This document shows positions 18,731-27,215 of a stretch of 64,000 nucleotides of DNA, piece after piece. The position numbers were made by a program, and so were the translations under genes. This DNA comes from Gluconobacter morbifer G707 (lineage in GTDB: Bacteria; Pseudomonadota; Alphaproteobacteria; Acetobacterales; Acetobacteraceae), in the NCBI RefSeq assembly GCF_000234355.1, contig NZ_AGQV01000010.1:248001-312000 (forward strand), given 5' to 3'. Position 1 is the first letter of the stretch. Each line of letters begins with the position of its first letter. The notes under the pieces were generated by a model, which searched no databases, was not told the DNA's origin, and saw only the letters and a list, made by a program, of their open reading frames with translations.

Positions 18731-20452
18731 TCAGGCCCTCAGAGCAGTGGAAACAGAAGAAATGTCCGGAAGCTCTCCGGTCAGATGATGACGGTTGCGT
18801 CCTTCAGCCCAGGCCATCTGACACTGATGCCCCGTCTCCTGCACCGACCAGCCAAGAACCTCACCTGCAATGTTCCCCACCTCCAGCACCGCCGCTGGCG
18901 TCAGTTCCCCGGCCAGTGCAATCGGAACGCGCCGGAACAGAACATCGGACAGGCTGCGCACCAATTCGTTCCGGACAACAAACGCAATCTCCCGCCTTGT
19001 GAAACCGGCCAGGCTTCTCAGAGGCGCATCGGCCTCTTCCTGACAGAAGGCCGCAACGGCGCGTGCGGTCGAACCGTACCGTTCAAGCAGGGTGATTCCC
19101 CGTGACCGGGGCAGTCCATAGGTCAGACAGAACTCATCAAGATATGCCTGAAAGTGCTGTCCGGACGGGAAGTCACGCCCGCCTCCGATCGGGACATGAC
19201 GCGTGGACAGACGGCGCGGATGATGGAGAAGACCGAGGATACGGTCGGCCACCTCCTCTCCCAGACCACGGAATGTCGTCCATTTGCCCCCAACCAAAGA
19301 GAGGACGATCCTGTCTTCAATCCTGTCTTCAATCCTGTCTTCGTGGATCAGGTGATCGCGACTGATAATGCCGGGATCAGACGCCTCCGTGGCAGGCAGT
19401 GGTCGCACACCGCTGTAGCGATAAATCACATCGGCGGCGCTGAAACGGAAACCAGGGAACAGCCCCTCAAGCATCCGCAACATGTAATCCTGTTCTTCAT
19501 CCGTACAGACCGCCTGATCCGGATCATCGATCCTCAGATCGGTTGACCCCACGAGCACATGCCTGAAGAACGGATACGCCAGACAGATACGGCCATCCGG
19601 TGTCCCGAAATAGACCATCCGTCCCTTGAGTTCGGCCAGAAGTCCATCATGCCGAAGAAGAAGGTGAGACCCCTTGGTTCCGCCGATATACCGGGTTTCC
19701 CGACCCAGAACATGATTGATCCGGTCAATCCACGCCCCTCCCGCATTGACAATCACCCGCCCCTGAACGGCACGGCTTTCTCCCGTCAGGGTATCACGCA
19801 GGAACAGACGCCCGTCTTTCAGGCCTTCAGGAACTGTATAAGTCAGGGCAACGCAGTCCCTCCCGCCCTCTAGACCGTCCCGGACACATTCATATCCCAG
19901 ACGCTCCGGCTGCGTGATCGCCGCATCGTAATACTGCGCCGTCGCGATGACATCCGGCGCCATGTGAGGCCATTGCCGCCGACTCTGCTCGCGCATGAAC
20001 ATCCGGTGCCGCGGCATGACACGCGAGCGTCGTCCGAGGAAATCATAGATCTGAAGCCCGGCTTCCAGAACCAGAGCGCCTCGATCCGTCATCTTCCCGC
20101 CCAGACGTAGGAAACGGCGCATCGAGGGAACAATTCCACCAAACCAGGAGTGGATGGGAAGGACTGTCGGCAGCGGACGCACCATATGCGGCGCATTGCG
20201 GAGCAGGAGATTGCGCTCCAGCGTTGACTGCGCGACCAGTCGAAACTCGCCCGTCTCCAGATATTTGATCCCGCCATGAATGAGACGTGACGGTGCACAG
20301 GATGCACCAGAACAGATGTCATTCCTGTCCAAAAGCAGCACCTTCAGATCCTGAAAGGCCAGTTCACGGAACAGCCCGGCACCATTGATCCCGGCACCGA
20401 CAATGATGACATCGAAATCTGCGTTTTCAGGAATATCTGCGAGAGTTTTCAT
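18731..20452 (-). CDS. GlpD-family FAD dehydrogenase, probable erythritol-phosphate dehydrogenase
   Basis: The 573-residue protein is a flavoprotein of the glycerol-3-phosphate dehydrogenase family. DVIIVGAGINGAGLFRELA near residue 14 is the FAD dinucleotide fold. CSGASCAPSRLIHGGIKYLE follows, as in GlpD and EryB, and GGKWTTFRGLGEEVADRIL is conserved in the C-terminal half. It would oxidise a polyol phosphate and pass electrons to the quinone pool at the membrane. Its ATG overlaps the stop of the FGGY kinase gene by four bases, matching an EryA-EryB pair. A 12-base triplication inside the gene adds EDRIEDRI. A plain glycerol-3-phosphate enzyme is the main alternative. Confidence 0.85.
   Translation of the reverse strand: MKTLADIPENADFDVIIVGAGINGAGLFRELAFQDLKVLLLDRNDICSGASCAPSRLIHGGIKYLETGEFRLVAQSTLERNLLLRNAPHMVRPLPTVLPIHSWFGGIVPSMRRFLRLGGKMTDRGALVLEAGLQIYDFLGRRSRVMPRHRMFMREQSRRQWPHMAPDVIATAQYYDAAITQPERLGYECVRDGLEGGRDCVALTYTVPEGLKDGRLFLRDTLTGESRAVQGRVIVNAGGAWIDRINHVLGRETRYIGGTKGSHLLLRHDGLLAELKGRMVYFGTPDGRICLAYPFFRHVLVGSTDLRIDDPDQAVCTDEEQDYMLRMLEGLFPGFRFSAADVIYRYSGVRPLPATEASDPGIISRDHLIHEDRIEDRIEDRIVLSLVGGKWTTFRGLGEEVADRILGLLHHPRRLSTRHVPIGGGRDFPSGQHFQAYLDEFCLTYGLPRSRGITLLERYGSTARAVAAFCQEEADAPLRSLAGFTRREIAFVVRNELVRSLSDVLFRRVPIALAGELTPAAVLEVGNIAGEVLGWSVQETGHQCQMAWAEGRNRHHLTGELPDISSVSTALRA
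19309..19344. repeat. Three tandem 12-bp units inside the GlpD-like gene
   Basis: The unit ATCCTGTCTTCA occurs three times in a row, with the last base changed to G in the third copy. On the coding strand it adds repeats of Glu-Asp-Arg-Ile in frame. The unit keeps the reading frame, so it is a candidate for slippage-driven length variation between strains. Confidence 0.9.
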
Positions 20453-22041
20453 GGCCGTGCCTCCCGAATATGTCCGCCCGCCATGGCGTAATTCATGAGC
20501 GGAGTATCCGGCAGAGCGGGTTTGGTGCTTTCTGGCCTTTCCGTATTGTAGAGCCCTGCCCAGAACGGCTGCATGGCAGAGGTCAGGGCTTCGTACCGCT
20601 GGAAAATCCGCTCATAGACCGATGCCCGCGTCTGTCGGGGACGATAAACCGTCAGGGGAATATGCTGGGCGGCGACAGCAGCCTCGAGATCGGCATGAAG
20701 GCCAACGGCGACACTGGCCGTCAGGGCTGCTCCCAGCGCGCCCGCTTCACGGACTTCGGGAATTTCCACGGGCATCCCCAGAATATCTGCGAACATCTGC
20801 GCGACTGCCGGCCGGCCGCTTCCACCGCCTGAAACACCCAGACGCCGGATAGGGCCGGTCTTCCTCAGGGCTTCGACATGTTCGCGATGGTTGAAAACCG
20901 TTCCTTCCACCATCGCCTGGAAGAGATCTGCCCGGTCATGCCAGGACTGGACCCCGAACAGCGATGCGCTTGCCGGCATTTCATACGGGGAACCAAACAG
21001 GAAGGGATGATAGAGCGGAATGGTGCGCTCTTCGCGCGGAGCTGCAAGCCGGCTTTCCATTTCCTGCGACAGCGCCTGCGCTGCTTCGCTCTCGGCGGGC
21101 AGCAGCAGCCTGGCCAGCCATTCGAGATTGCTGGCCGATGCCGGAGAAATGGCCATACAATTCCACAGACCGCGCCGGTATCCCGCCCGGCAAGCCCATC
21201 CCTCTCCGGTCACCGGTTGGTCGCGAAAGACCTCATTGATGGAAAACGTACCTGCCGTAATCGACAGTTCTCCGGGCTGCGTGTGACCCAGCCCGACCGC
21301 CGCAGCCGTGACATCATGCAGTCCGACCGAAACGGGCGTTCCCGCCAGAAGACCCGTCGCCGCGGCAGCCTCCGCCGTGACAGCACCGCCCCGGTCACAG
21401 GACAGTCGCATGAGCGGAAGAGCAGACCGGATGGCCTTTAGCCCGAGCAGATCCAGAATTCCGTCACTGTAATCCTGTGTGTACAGATCTGTGAACGACG
21501 TACTCGCTTCCGTCAGGTCGGTAGCAATTTCCCCCGTCAGACAGAAACGGATCCAGTCTTTCGCAAAGATAACCGAGCCGATAGCGGCGTACCGTTCGGG
21601 TTGGTGATCCCGTATCCATGCCAGAAGAGTACTGGCGGAATAGACATACGGTCTCTGACCCACCAGCTGGAGCATCCGGTCGGAAATCCCGTTCTGTTTC
21701 CAGCCATCATGCACGTCGATCGCCCGACTATCGAGCGACATGATGCCCCGGCCGAGCGGCCTTGTTGATCGGTCAAGAAGAAAAAGTCCGTCACCGTGCG
21801 CCGTAATCCCCACCCCCGCAATGGCATTTCCTTCAAGACCCGCATCCTCAAGGGAATCCCGCATGGCTTCCACGACGGCTTGCCAGGCTTCGGTCATATC
21901 CCGCTCTACGTGATGGGGCTGATCCATATGCTGTGGCACACGTCGTCTGCCCACACCGACAATCCGTCCGTCCACAGAAAAAATAACAGCCTTCGTGGTC
22001 GTGGAACCACAATCGATGCCGATTGTAAAATCCTGCTGCAT
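20449..22041 (-). CDS. FGGY-family carbohydrate kinase, probable erythritol kinase
   Basis: This kinase of about 530 residues has the two-domain FGGY fold. FTIGIDCGSTTTKAVIF forms the phosphate-1 loop, GITAHGDGLFLLDRS precedes the substrate-specificity strand, and VSVGLHDVTAAAVGLG and ITAGTFSINEVF follow. RRLGVSGGGSGRPAVAQMFADI is the FGGY signature 2 region. The start MQQDFTIG follows GGAG at proper spacing. It heads the minus-strand operon and overlaps the GlpD-like gene by four bases. The EryA role (erythritol to L-erythritol-4-phosphate) is inferred from the EryB-like partner and the isomerases; other polyols such as L-arabitol or ribitol are possible. Confidence 0.82.
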   Translation of the reverse strand: MQQDFTIGIDCGSTTTKAVIFSVDGRIVGVGRRRVPQHMDQPHHVERDMTEAWQAVVEAMRDSLEDAGLEGNAIAGVGITAHGDGLFLLDRSTRPLGRGIMSLDSRAIDVHDGWKQNGISDRMLQLVGQRPYVYSASTLLAWIRDHQPERYAAIGSVIFAKDWIRFCLTGEIATDLTEASTSFTDLYTQDYSDGILDLLGLKAIRSALPLMRLSCDRGGAVTAEAAAATGLLAGTPVSVGLHDVTAAAVGLGHTQPGELSITAGTFSINEVFRDQPVTGEGWACRAGYRRGLWNCMAISPASASNLEWLARLLLPAESEAAQALSQEMESRLAAPREERTIPLYHPFLFGSPYEMPASASLFGVQSWHDRADLFQAMVEGTVFNHREHVEALRKTGPIRRLGVSGGGSGRPAVAQMFADILGMPVEIPEVREAGALGAALTASVAVGLHADLEAAVAAQHIPLTVYRPRQTRASVYERIFQRYEALTSAMQPFWAGLYNTERPESTKPALPDTPLMNYAMAGGHIREARP

Positions 22042-22120
22042 CCCACTCTCCAGACCAAAAAACATCTCACAGGAACCTGCGACAACCCTGAGATTAATAA
22101 CACCAGAAACCACATAAGTT

Positions 22121-22136
22121 TCACATAAATGTGTGA
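22121..22136. promoter_or_regulatory. Imperfect palindrome upstream of the FGGY kinase operon
   Basis: TCACATAAATGTGTGA lies about 80 bases before the kinase start codon and reads almost the same on both strands. It is a possible operator of the kinase operon, or a CRP/FNR-type site. It does not match the CATAAC palindrome found before the TpiA-like gene. Confidence 0.3.
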
Positions 22137-22288
22137 TATGTGTGTCTTATAATGTTGCGAAATCTCCTAGGAGGCACAGAGATATACCCCTAAAGAAGCG
22201 CGTCATGCCTTGGCGCCGCATTGCAAAACATTGCCCGCTTTCCCATATTTTCTGCTGAAACGAACCTTTTTCAGAGGCAGAACAGCAT

Positions 22289-22768
22289 ATGGCCAAGGAA
22301 ACCCGGGCAACCGCATTTCTAGCTTCCCATAACGTTCCCTTCAGTCTGCATGAGTATCACTACGCGCCGAATGGCGGTCTGATCGGAATGCAGGCTGCCG
22401 ATGCGATCGGCGCTGAACCAGGAAGCGTTCTGAAAACCCTGGTTGTGGAAATCGACAAGAAACAGCCGGCCTGCATCGTGGCTCCAGCCCATCAGAAACT
22501 GAATCTCAAGAAGGTGGCGGCCCTGTTCGGAGGGCGTAACGCCCGCATGATGAACCCGGAAAAGGCCCATGAACTGACGGGTTACCACTCCGGAGGCACG
22601 AGCCCGTTTGGTCAGAAAAATCCGATCCCGGTGGTTATCTCCTCGGAGGCCATGACGCAGGATCATGTCTATATCAATGCAGGTGATCAGGGTTTCGTCG
22701 TCCGGATCGCTCCGGCTGATGCCGTCACCATTACAGACGCCAGGGTAGCCGATGTCGCCGCCGACTGA
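22289..22768 (+). CDS. ybaK: YbaK/EbsC-type Cys-tRNA deacylase
   Basis: This 159-residue member of the YbaK/ProX aminoacyl-tRNA editing superfamily hydrolyses wrongly charged tRNA, chiefly Cys-tRNA(Pro), in the cytoplasm. Typical marks are KTLVVEIDKKQPACIVAP in the first half, LNLKKVAALFGGRNARMM and GYHSGGTSPFGQK, where the SPFG loop closes the active site. The C-terminal half holds YINAGDQGFVVRI. The length is normal. The gene diverges from the FGGY kinase operon and overlaps the next ATPase gene by 17 bases. Confidence 0.93.
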   Translation: MAKETRATAFLASHNVPFSLHEYHYAPNGGLIGMQAADAIGAEPGSVLKTLVVEIDKKQPACIVAPAHQKLNLKKVAALFGGRNARMMNPEKAHELTGYHSGGTSPFGQKNPIPVVISSEAMTQDHVYINAGDQGFVVRIAPADAVTITDARVADVAAD

Positions 22769-23993
22769 TCCTCAGCCAGCCGGTCGGCAAGCCAGTGCGG
22801 CGTCTGGAAACGCCGCCATACACAAGCTCTCTCCTGAGCTGCCACTTTCAGAAGCCCAGAAGACACTCCGCGATGCCGTCCTGTCCTTCTGCATCCGGCA
22901 CAGGGCGGATGGGAGCGCCCTGTTCATTATCGAAGGCGCCGCAGGAACGGGCAAAAGCGTCGTGCTGAATGCCATTTTCAACGCACTTCAGAGCCACGCC
23001 CGTCACAACAGGCCCGGCGATCCCCTTGGTGGGACGCGGAACATGCTTCTGGTCAATCATCCCGAGATGCTGAAGCTGTACCGCAATATCGCGGCGACCA
23101 TGCCTGACCTGCGAAAAGCCGATTTTGAGCGTCCAACCACATTCATCAACCGGATGCGCAAATCCGGACAGCGAGCCGACATTGTTCTGGTCGATGAAGC
23201 TCATCTTCTGCTGACCCGACCTGACCGTTACAATCATTTCGTGCAACAGAACCATCTTGAGGAGATCCTGCATTACGCCAGAACGGTCGTTATTGTTTTC
23301 GATCCTCTTCAGGTTCTCAAATTCAAGAGCCACTGGTCCGTGGATATGCTGGACCGTTTCCGACACGGGCGCCCCAGCGAAACCTTTCATCTGACGACCC
23401 AGTTCCGCGTCGCGGCGGCTCCAGGTACGCAGACATGGATCGACGCTCTGGGTCAGGGCAAGCTCCTGCCCCGTCCACAGGATTCATCCTTTGATCTGCG
23501 CATCTATGATGACTGCACCTGCCTGTACAACGATCTGAAAACGAAGAATACGGAATACGGTCTGTGCCGCCTGCTCTCGACTTATGATTATCCCTACCGG
23601 CTGGATGGACAGGACCATTTCATCACGGAAGGACGTTTTCATCTGCGTTGGGACCGTTCAAAACCGGACGAAAAGCTGCCCTGGGCCGAACGCCCCGATA
23701 CCATTGATGAAGTCGGGTCCGTCTATACCATTCAGGGCTTCGACCTGAATTACGCAGGCGTCATTCTGGGGCCATCACTCTATTATGACCGCGCTCTGGA
23801 CAGGATCCGCGTCAATCCCGCGCGTTACGAGGACAGCGCAGCCTTTCAGGGACGCGACGGCATCGCCACACCGGGGAAGGCAAAGGAAAGGATCATCCTG
23901 AACGCACTGAACGTGCTGCTGACACGTGGTATTCATGGTCTTTACCTTTACGCGCACGACCCTGCCCTGCGTGAGCGGCTGCTATTCTCCTGA
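22752..23993 (+). CDS. DUF2075-family P-loop ATPase
   Basis: This 413-residue protein fits the DUF2075 family, AAA/superfamily-1-helicase-like ATPases. Walker A is EGAAGTGKSVVLNAIF near residue 63, Walker B is ADIVLVDEAHLLL, and TTQFRVAA is a helicase-like later motif. VGSVYTIQGFDLNYAGVILG is the characteristic SF1 motif-V-type segment, and NVLLTRGIHGLYLYAHD resembles motif VI. Its cellular role is unknown; relatives occur beside nucleases and in defence islands. The start lies inside the end of ybaK, which suggests translational coupling. It follows core genes here. Confidence 0.85.
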   Translation: MSPPTDPQPAGRQASAASGNAAIHKLSPELPLSEAQKTLRDAVLSFCIRHRADGSALFIIEGAAGTGKSVVLNAIFNALQSHARHNRPGDPLGGTRNMLLVNHPEMLKLYRNIAATMPDLRKADFERPTTFINRMRKSGQRADIVLVDEAHLLLTRPDRYNHFVQQNHLEEILHYARTVVIVFDPLQVLKFKSHWSVDMLDRFRHGRPSETFHLTTQFRVAAAPGTQTWIDALGQGKLLPRPQDSSFDLRIYDDCTCLYNDLKTKNTEYGLCRLLSTYDYPYRLDGQDHFITEGRFHLRWDRSKPDEKLPWAERPDTIDEVGSVYTIQGFDLNYAGVILGPSLYYDRALDRIRVNPARYEDSAAFQGRDGIATPGKAKERIILNALNVLLTRGIHGLYLYAHDPALRERLLFS

Positions 23994-24116
23994 AAGCAGG
24001 ACGTATGAAAAACCGTCCATTGTATCCGCCGGCTTTATCGCTACAGTTTCATCAGATCCATGGGCATTACTTGAAAGCCCGTTATCCTGCCGTTCTGGAA
24101 ACAGGAAGATTTCATC

Positions 24117-25241
24117 ATGAAACGTCAAAAATTACTGGCTCTTTTCCTTTGTGCGGGCACCGCCCTGCTGGGTACGACCTGTACGGCCGAGGCGCGCGAG
24201 AGCGTGGACAAAGGATCCATTCCTTCCGGGAATGTCGATGTCATCGCACGCTTTCCCACCATCCAGCCTTCCGGAATCGCCATCCTGCCAGATGGGCGTA
24301 TGGTTCTGGGCTTCCCCAGAAGCGTTCATGACCATCCGGGCCCACGTCTGGCAGTCTATGCTGGCAACAAGGCCACGCCCTTTCCCAGTGAAGCTGTACA
24401 GGCTCAGTTCGTCTCTCCGCTTGGCATGACGGTCGATGCAAAAGGGAAGCTGTGGGTTCTGGATGAAGGCATGGTTGCTGGTCACGGAACCATCCCCGGC
24501 GCCCAGAAACTGTTCGAGATTGATCCAAAAAAAGACCGGATCCTCCGTGTCTACCCGATCACGGCACCTGCCCTTCTGACAGACAGCCATCTCAACGATG
24601 TCAGGATCGACCTGACGCATGGCCAGTCCGGAACCGCCTTCATCACAGATACGTCCACGGATGTTCATCCCGGCATCATCGTCGTGGACCTTGCCTCCGG
24701 GCATCAGCGCCGGATCCTGGCGGATGCCAGGGTTGTTTCCGCTGAGCCTGGCTTTGTTGGGATGATCGATGGCGTTGTCGCCCGCTATGACCCGAAACAC
24801 CCGGTCATCCCTCAGGGTGGAGTGGATGGAATAGACCTGAGCGCAGATCAGAAGACACTTTACTGGCAGTCCCTGAGCAGCCGAACCCTGTATTCCGCCC
24901 CAACTGCCGTTCTGGCCAATCCAGACGCCACGGAACAGCAGATCGAGGCTGCTGTGAAAGACGAAGGGGAAACCGGTATGGGTGACGGAATGGCGACCGG
25001 TCCGGACGGCTCTCTTTATCTCACCGATGTGGAACGTCATGGTATCCTGAGACGCACGCCGGATGGCGGCATTTCAATCGTCGCTCATGATCCGCGCCTC
25101 ATCGAACCGGACGGTCTCGTTTACCATGATGGCGCGCTCTACGGTACGGTTGGTCAATGGGCCCGCCTGCCTGACTTCCATAACGGCAAGGACATGGAAG
25201 AAATGCCCTATATCGTTATCAAGATCTCATTACCGAAATAA
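24117..25241 (+). CDS. Exported Yellow/major royal jelly-type protein
   Basis: A signal peptide (hydrophobic LLALFLCAGTALLG, then TCTAEA) precedes a beta-propeller-type protein of the MRJP/Yellow or SMP-30-like group. Repeated GxLWVLDEG-like blades are seen (KLWVLDEGMVAGHG, then VYPITAPALLTDSHLND and TAFITDTS), and GVDGIDLSADQKTLYWQSLSSRTLY is typical of bacterial MRJP homologues. AGGAAG lies at good distance before the ATG. It acts in the periplasm or outside the cell. Bacterial members are often annotated as gluconolactonase-like, but no enzymatic activity can be assigned. Confidence 0.82.
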   Translation: MKRQKLLALFLCAGTALLGTTCTAEARESVDKGSIPSGNVDVIARFPTIQPSGIAILPDGRMVLGFPRSVHDHPGPRLAVYAGNKATPFPSEAVQAQFVSPLGMTVDAKGKLWVLDEGMVAGHGTIPGAQKLFEIDPKKDRILRVYPITAPALLTDSHLNDVRIDLTHGQSGTAFITDTSTDVHPGIIVVDLASGHQRRILADARVVSAEPGFVGMIDGVVARYDPKHPVIPQGGVDGIDLSADQKTLYWQSLSSRTLYSAPTAVLANPDATEQQIEAAVKDEGETGMGDGMATGPDGSLYLTDVERHGILRRTPDGGISIVAHDPRLIEPDGLVYHDGALYGTVGQWARLPDFHNGKDMEEMPYIVIKISLPK

Positions 25242-25286
25242 TACCCGAACCGGCAGGGAACTGGAAAAACGGTTCGCAATAGTCTT

Positions 25287-25610
25287 TCAATGCCCGGTAA
25301 AAAAATTCTTCATCCCGGAAGCTGTCTGATGCCCCCAGCGATCAAGCGTATGCCCCGTATTTTGCCCCCAGCGCCCCAGATCCTGACCGGTCTTATGTCC
25401 CCACCTGTCAAGTTTCCGCCCAGTCTGATGCCCCCATTGCTGCGCTGTTTCCCCGCTCGATGACCCGGTTTTTTCATGGTCCGATGCTGTCTGGACATGC
25501 CCGGAGCAGGCTTTCCCCGTACAGTCTCCAGCAGCATATCCAACTGAGGGCACAATAAGGCAGACAAGCAGAAAAAGACGCGAAAAACAGTCCGCGGGAA
25601 AATGCCGCAT
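25287..25610 (-). CDS. Small exported protein with WGxxTG repeats
   Basis: A signal peptide (MRHFPADCFSRLFLLVCLIV, ending near GYAAGD) leads to a mature part of about 80 residues. Two Cys come first, then four 11-residue repeats: QWGHQTGRKLD, RWGHKTGQDLG, RWGQNTGHTLD and RWGHQTASGMK. Each repeat has Trp-Gly, an amide or His, then Thr, so a helix with one Trp face is likely. The function is unknown. The ATG at 25610 is favoured by the signal peptide; an in-frame ATG 51 bases upstream is possible. Confidence 0.65.
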   Translation of the reverse strand: MRHFPADCFSRLFLLVCLIVPSVGYAAGDCTGKACSGHVQTASDHEKTGSSSGETAQQWGHQTGRKLDRWGHKTGQDLGRWGQNTGHTLDRWGHQTASGMKNFFTGH

Positions 25611-25826
25611 GATCACGAAAGCTCCGTCAGTATTCCGGATATGAGGATGTAACTCTTCCATGCCCCTATTGGTTTCTTCCAGACAACCAGTGAGAAGGTC
25701 AGGAACAAAAACACAGCGCCGAAATTTCCTCTGTCAGAAAAGCAGAAAAGCTCACGATTTTCAGAAAAGAAAAACCTGCCGAACAGCATTGGCAACAGCA
25801 ATTTTCTCTAGGATTTCCTTCGTGCG

Positions 25827-27215
25827 TTAGACGTAGCGGATCAGCTGCATGAACCCGTAATCCATATGCATCTGATGATGACAATGAAACAGGGTATCGC
25901 CCGGATTGTCGGCCACGAACAGCGCATCGATTGTATCGAAGCGCCCGATCTGGACCGTATCCTTTAGAATAGGTCCAATCCGGCGCATGCCACGACGGAG
26001 CACGGTGAAGCGATGTCGGTGCAGATGCAACGGGTGAGCACAACCGCTAAGGTTGAACCAGCGGAACAGGTAGCGTCCCCCCTCACGCACGCTCAACGGC
26101 GACAGATCGGCATAGGAGCGTCCATTGATCGTCCAGCTTTCCATGCCATCAGGCGTCAATCGTCGTTCGAACACCATCGAAAAAATGCCGTCAAGCCGCA
26201 GATCCTCGATCGGCGACGTCGCGACACCGCCGAACAGGGCATAGTCCCAGTCCATGGCCGCGGGGTGATGCCAGACTGCCGGACCGGCACTGCCTGCATA
26301 TTCGATCACTCTTCCCAGACCAGCGACCTTCTGTGCAGGGTCTATCGGCCCCAACAGCCAACAGCCGGACCGATTCATATGAACGATGGCATCCACCCGT
26401 TCGGCAACACCCAGCGTGATGACCGAAACCGGCGACGGATTGGCAACGGGATTGCCATCCAGGGCCGTCACCGTAAAGACGTGCCCCGGCAGAGAGAGGG
26501 AGACCGTCTCTGTTGCACTGGCATTGAGGAAGCGGAAAAGAACCCGCTCACCCTGCCGTACGCGCACCGGTTCAGCCGCCTCCGCCAGCCTTCCATTAAA
26601 AGTCACGTAACGATAGCGCGGCATCGCGCACTCTTCAGGCGAGCGTGGAATCTCTGGCAGGCTGGCGTCCCAATGATGGACTGCCAGAAGCACCTCGCGG
26701 TCATAGCGGCCCGGGTCGTGACCGGAATCCACGATCAGGAAGCCGAACTGCCCGCTATACAAGGCGCGCGAGAAATTCATCATCGCCATGGTATGGGTAT
26801 GATACCAGCACGTTCCCGCACGGTTGGGCACAAAGCGGTAGTCCAGCGTGCCGCCTGGGGGGATCGTGGTCGCCCCTTCTTCTGAGGCCCCGTCAGGAAT
26901 GGAACCAATGTCCAGTCCATGCCAGTGTACCAATTCCGGTGCGTCGCTGTTATTCGTCACACGCAACCAGGCCGGATGCCCCTCACGCAAGCGCAGCACG
27001 GGACCAGGCACCTGCCCGTTATAAGCCAGCACGCGTCGGGTGATGCCGGGCGCAAGCTCGACGGTCGTCGGTGCGATCTGCAACGTGATGGGCTGAACCG
27101 GCCCTGATGACTGCGCCGATGCCGTATGGGCAATGCGTGGTGGGACCAGCAGCCCTGCCGCCCCGGCAAGCAGCGCATGACGCCGAGTGACGGGAGAAAT
27201 ATCCTTCATGACCAT
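25827..27215 (-). CDS. Tat-exported multicopper oxidase
   Basis: This three-domain multicopper oxidase of 462 residues has a twin-arginine signal (TRRHALLAGAAGLL). All four copper motifs are present: HWHG near residue 98, WYHTHTM, HPLHLHRH, and HCHHQMHMDYGFM near the C-terminus, which gives the type 1 Cys, two His and an axial Met. It oxidises a substrate in the periplasm with O2 as acceptor. It overlaps the flavoprotein gene before it by 10 bases. A CopA/CueO-like copper oxidase or a phenol/amine-related laccase are both possible. Confidence 0.9.
   Translation of the reverse strand: MVMKDISPVTRRHALLAGAAGLLVPPRIAHTASAQSSGPVQPITLQIAPTTVELAPGITRRVLAYNGQVPGPVLRLREGHPAWLRVTNNSDAPELVHWHGLDIGSIPDGASEEGATTIPPGGTLDYRFVPNRAGTCWYHTHTMAMMNFSRALYSGQFGFLIVDSGHDPGRYDREVLLAVHHWDASLPEIPRSPEECAMPRYRYVTFNGRLAEAAEPVRVRQGERVLFRFLNASATETVSLSLPGHVFTVTALDGNPVANPSPVSVITLGVAERVDAIVHMNRSGCWLLGPIDPAQKVAGLGRVIEYAGSAGPAVWHHPAAMDWDYALFGGVATSPIEDLRLDGIFSMVFERRLTPDGMESWTINGRSYADLSPLSVREGGRYLFRWFNLSGCAHPLHLHRHRFTVLRRGMRRIGPILKDTVQIGRFDTIDALFVADNPGDTLFHCHHQMHMDYGFMQLIRYV

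Noticed and set aside
17663-19105. 480-codon plus-strand frame across the aldolase-like and GlpD-like genes
   Set aside because: It is antisense to genes with strong motifs; its Arg/Gln/Pro-rich translation is typical of shadow frames.
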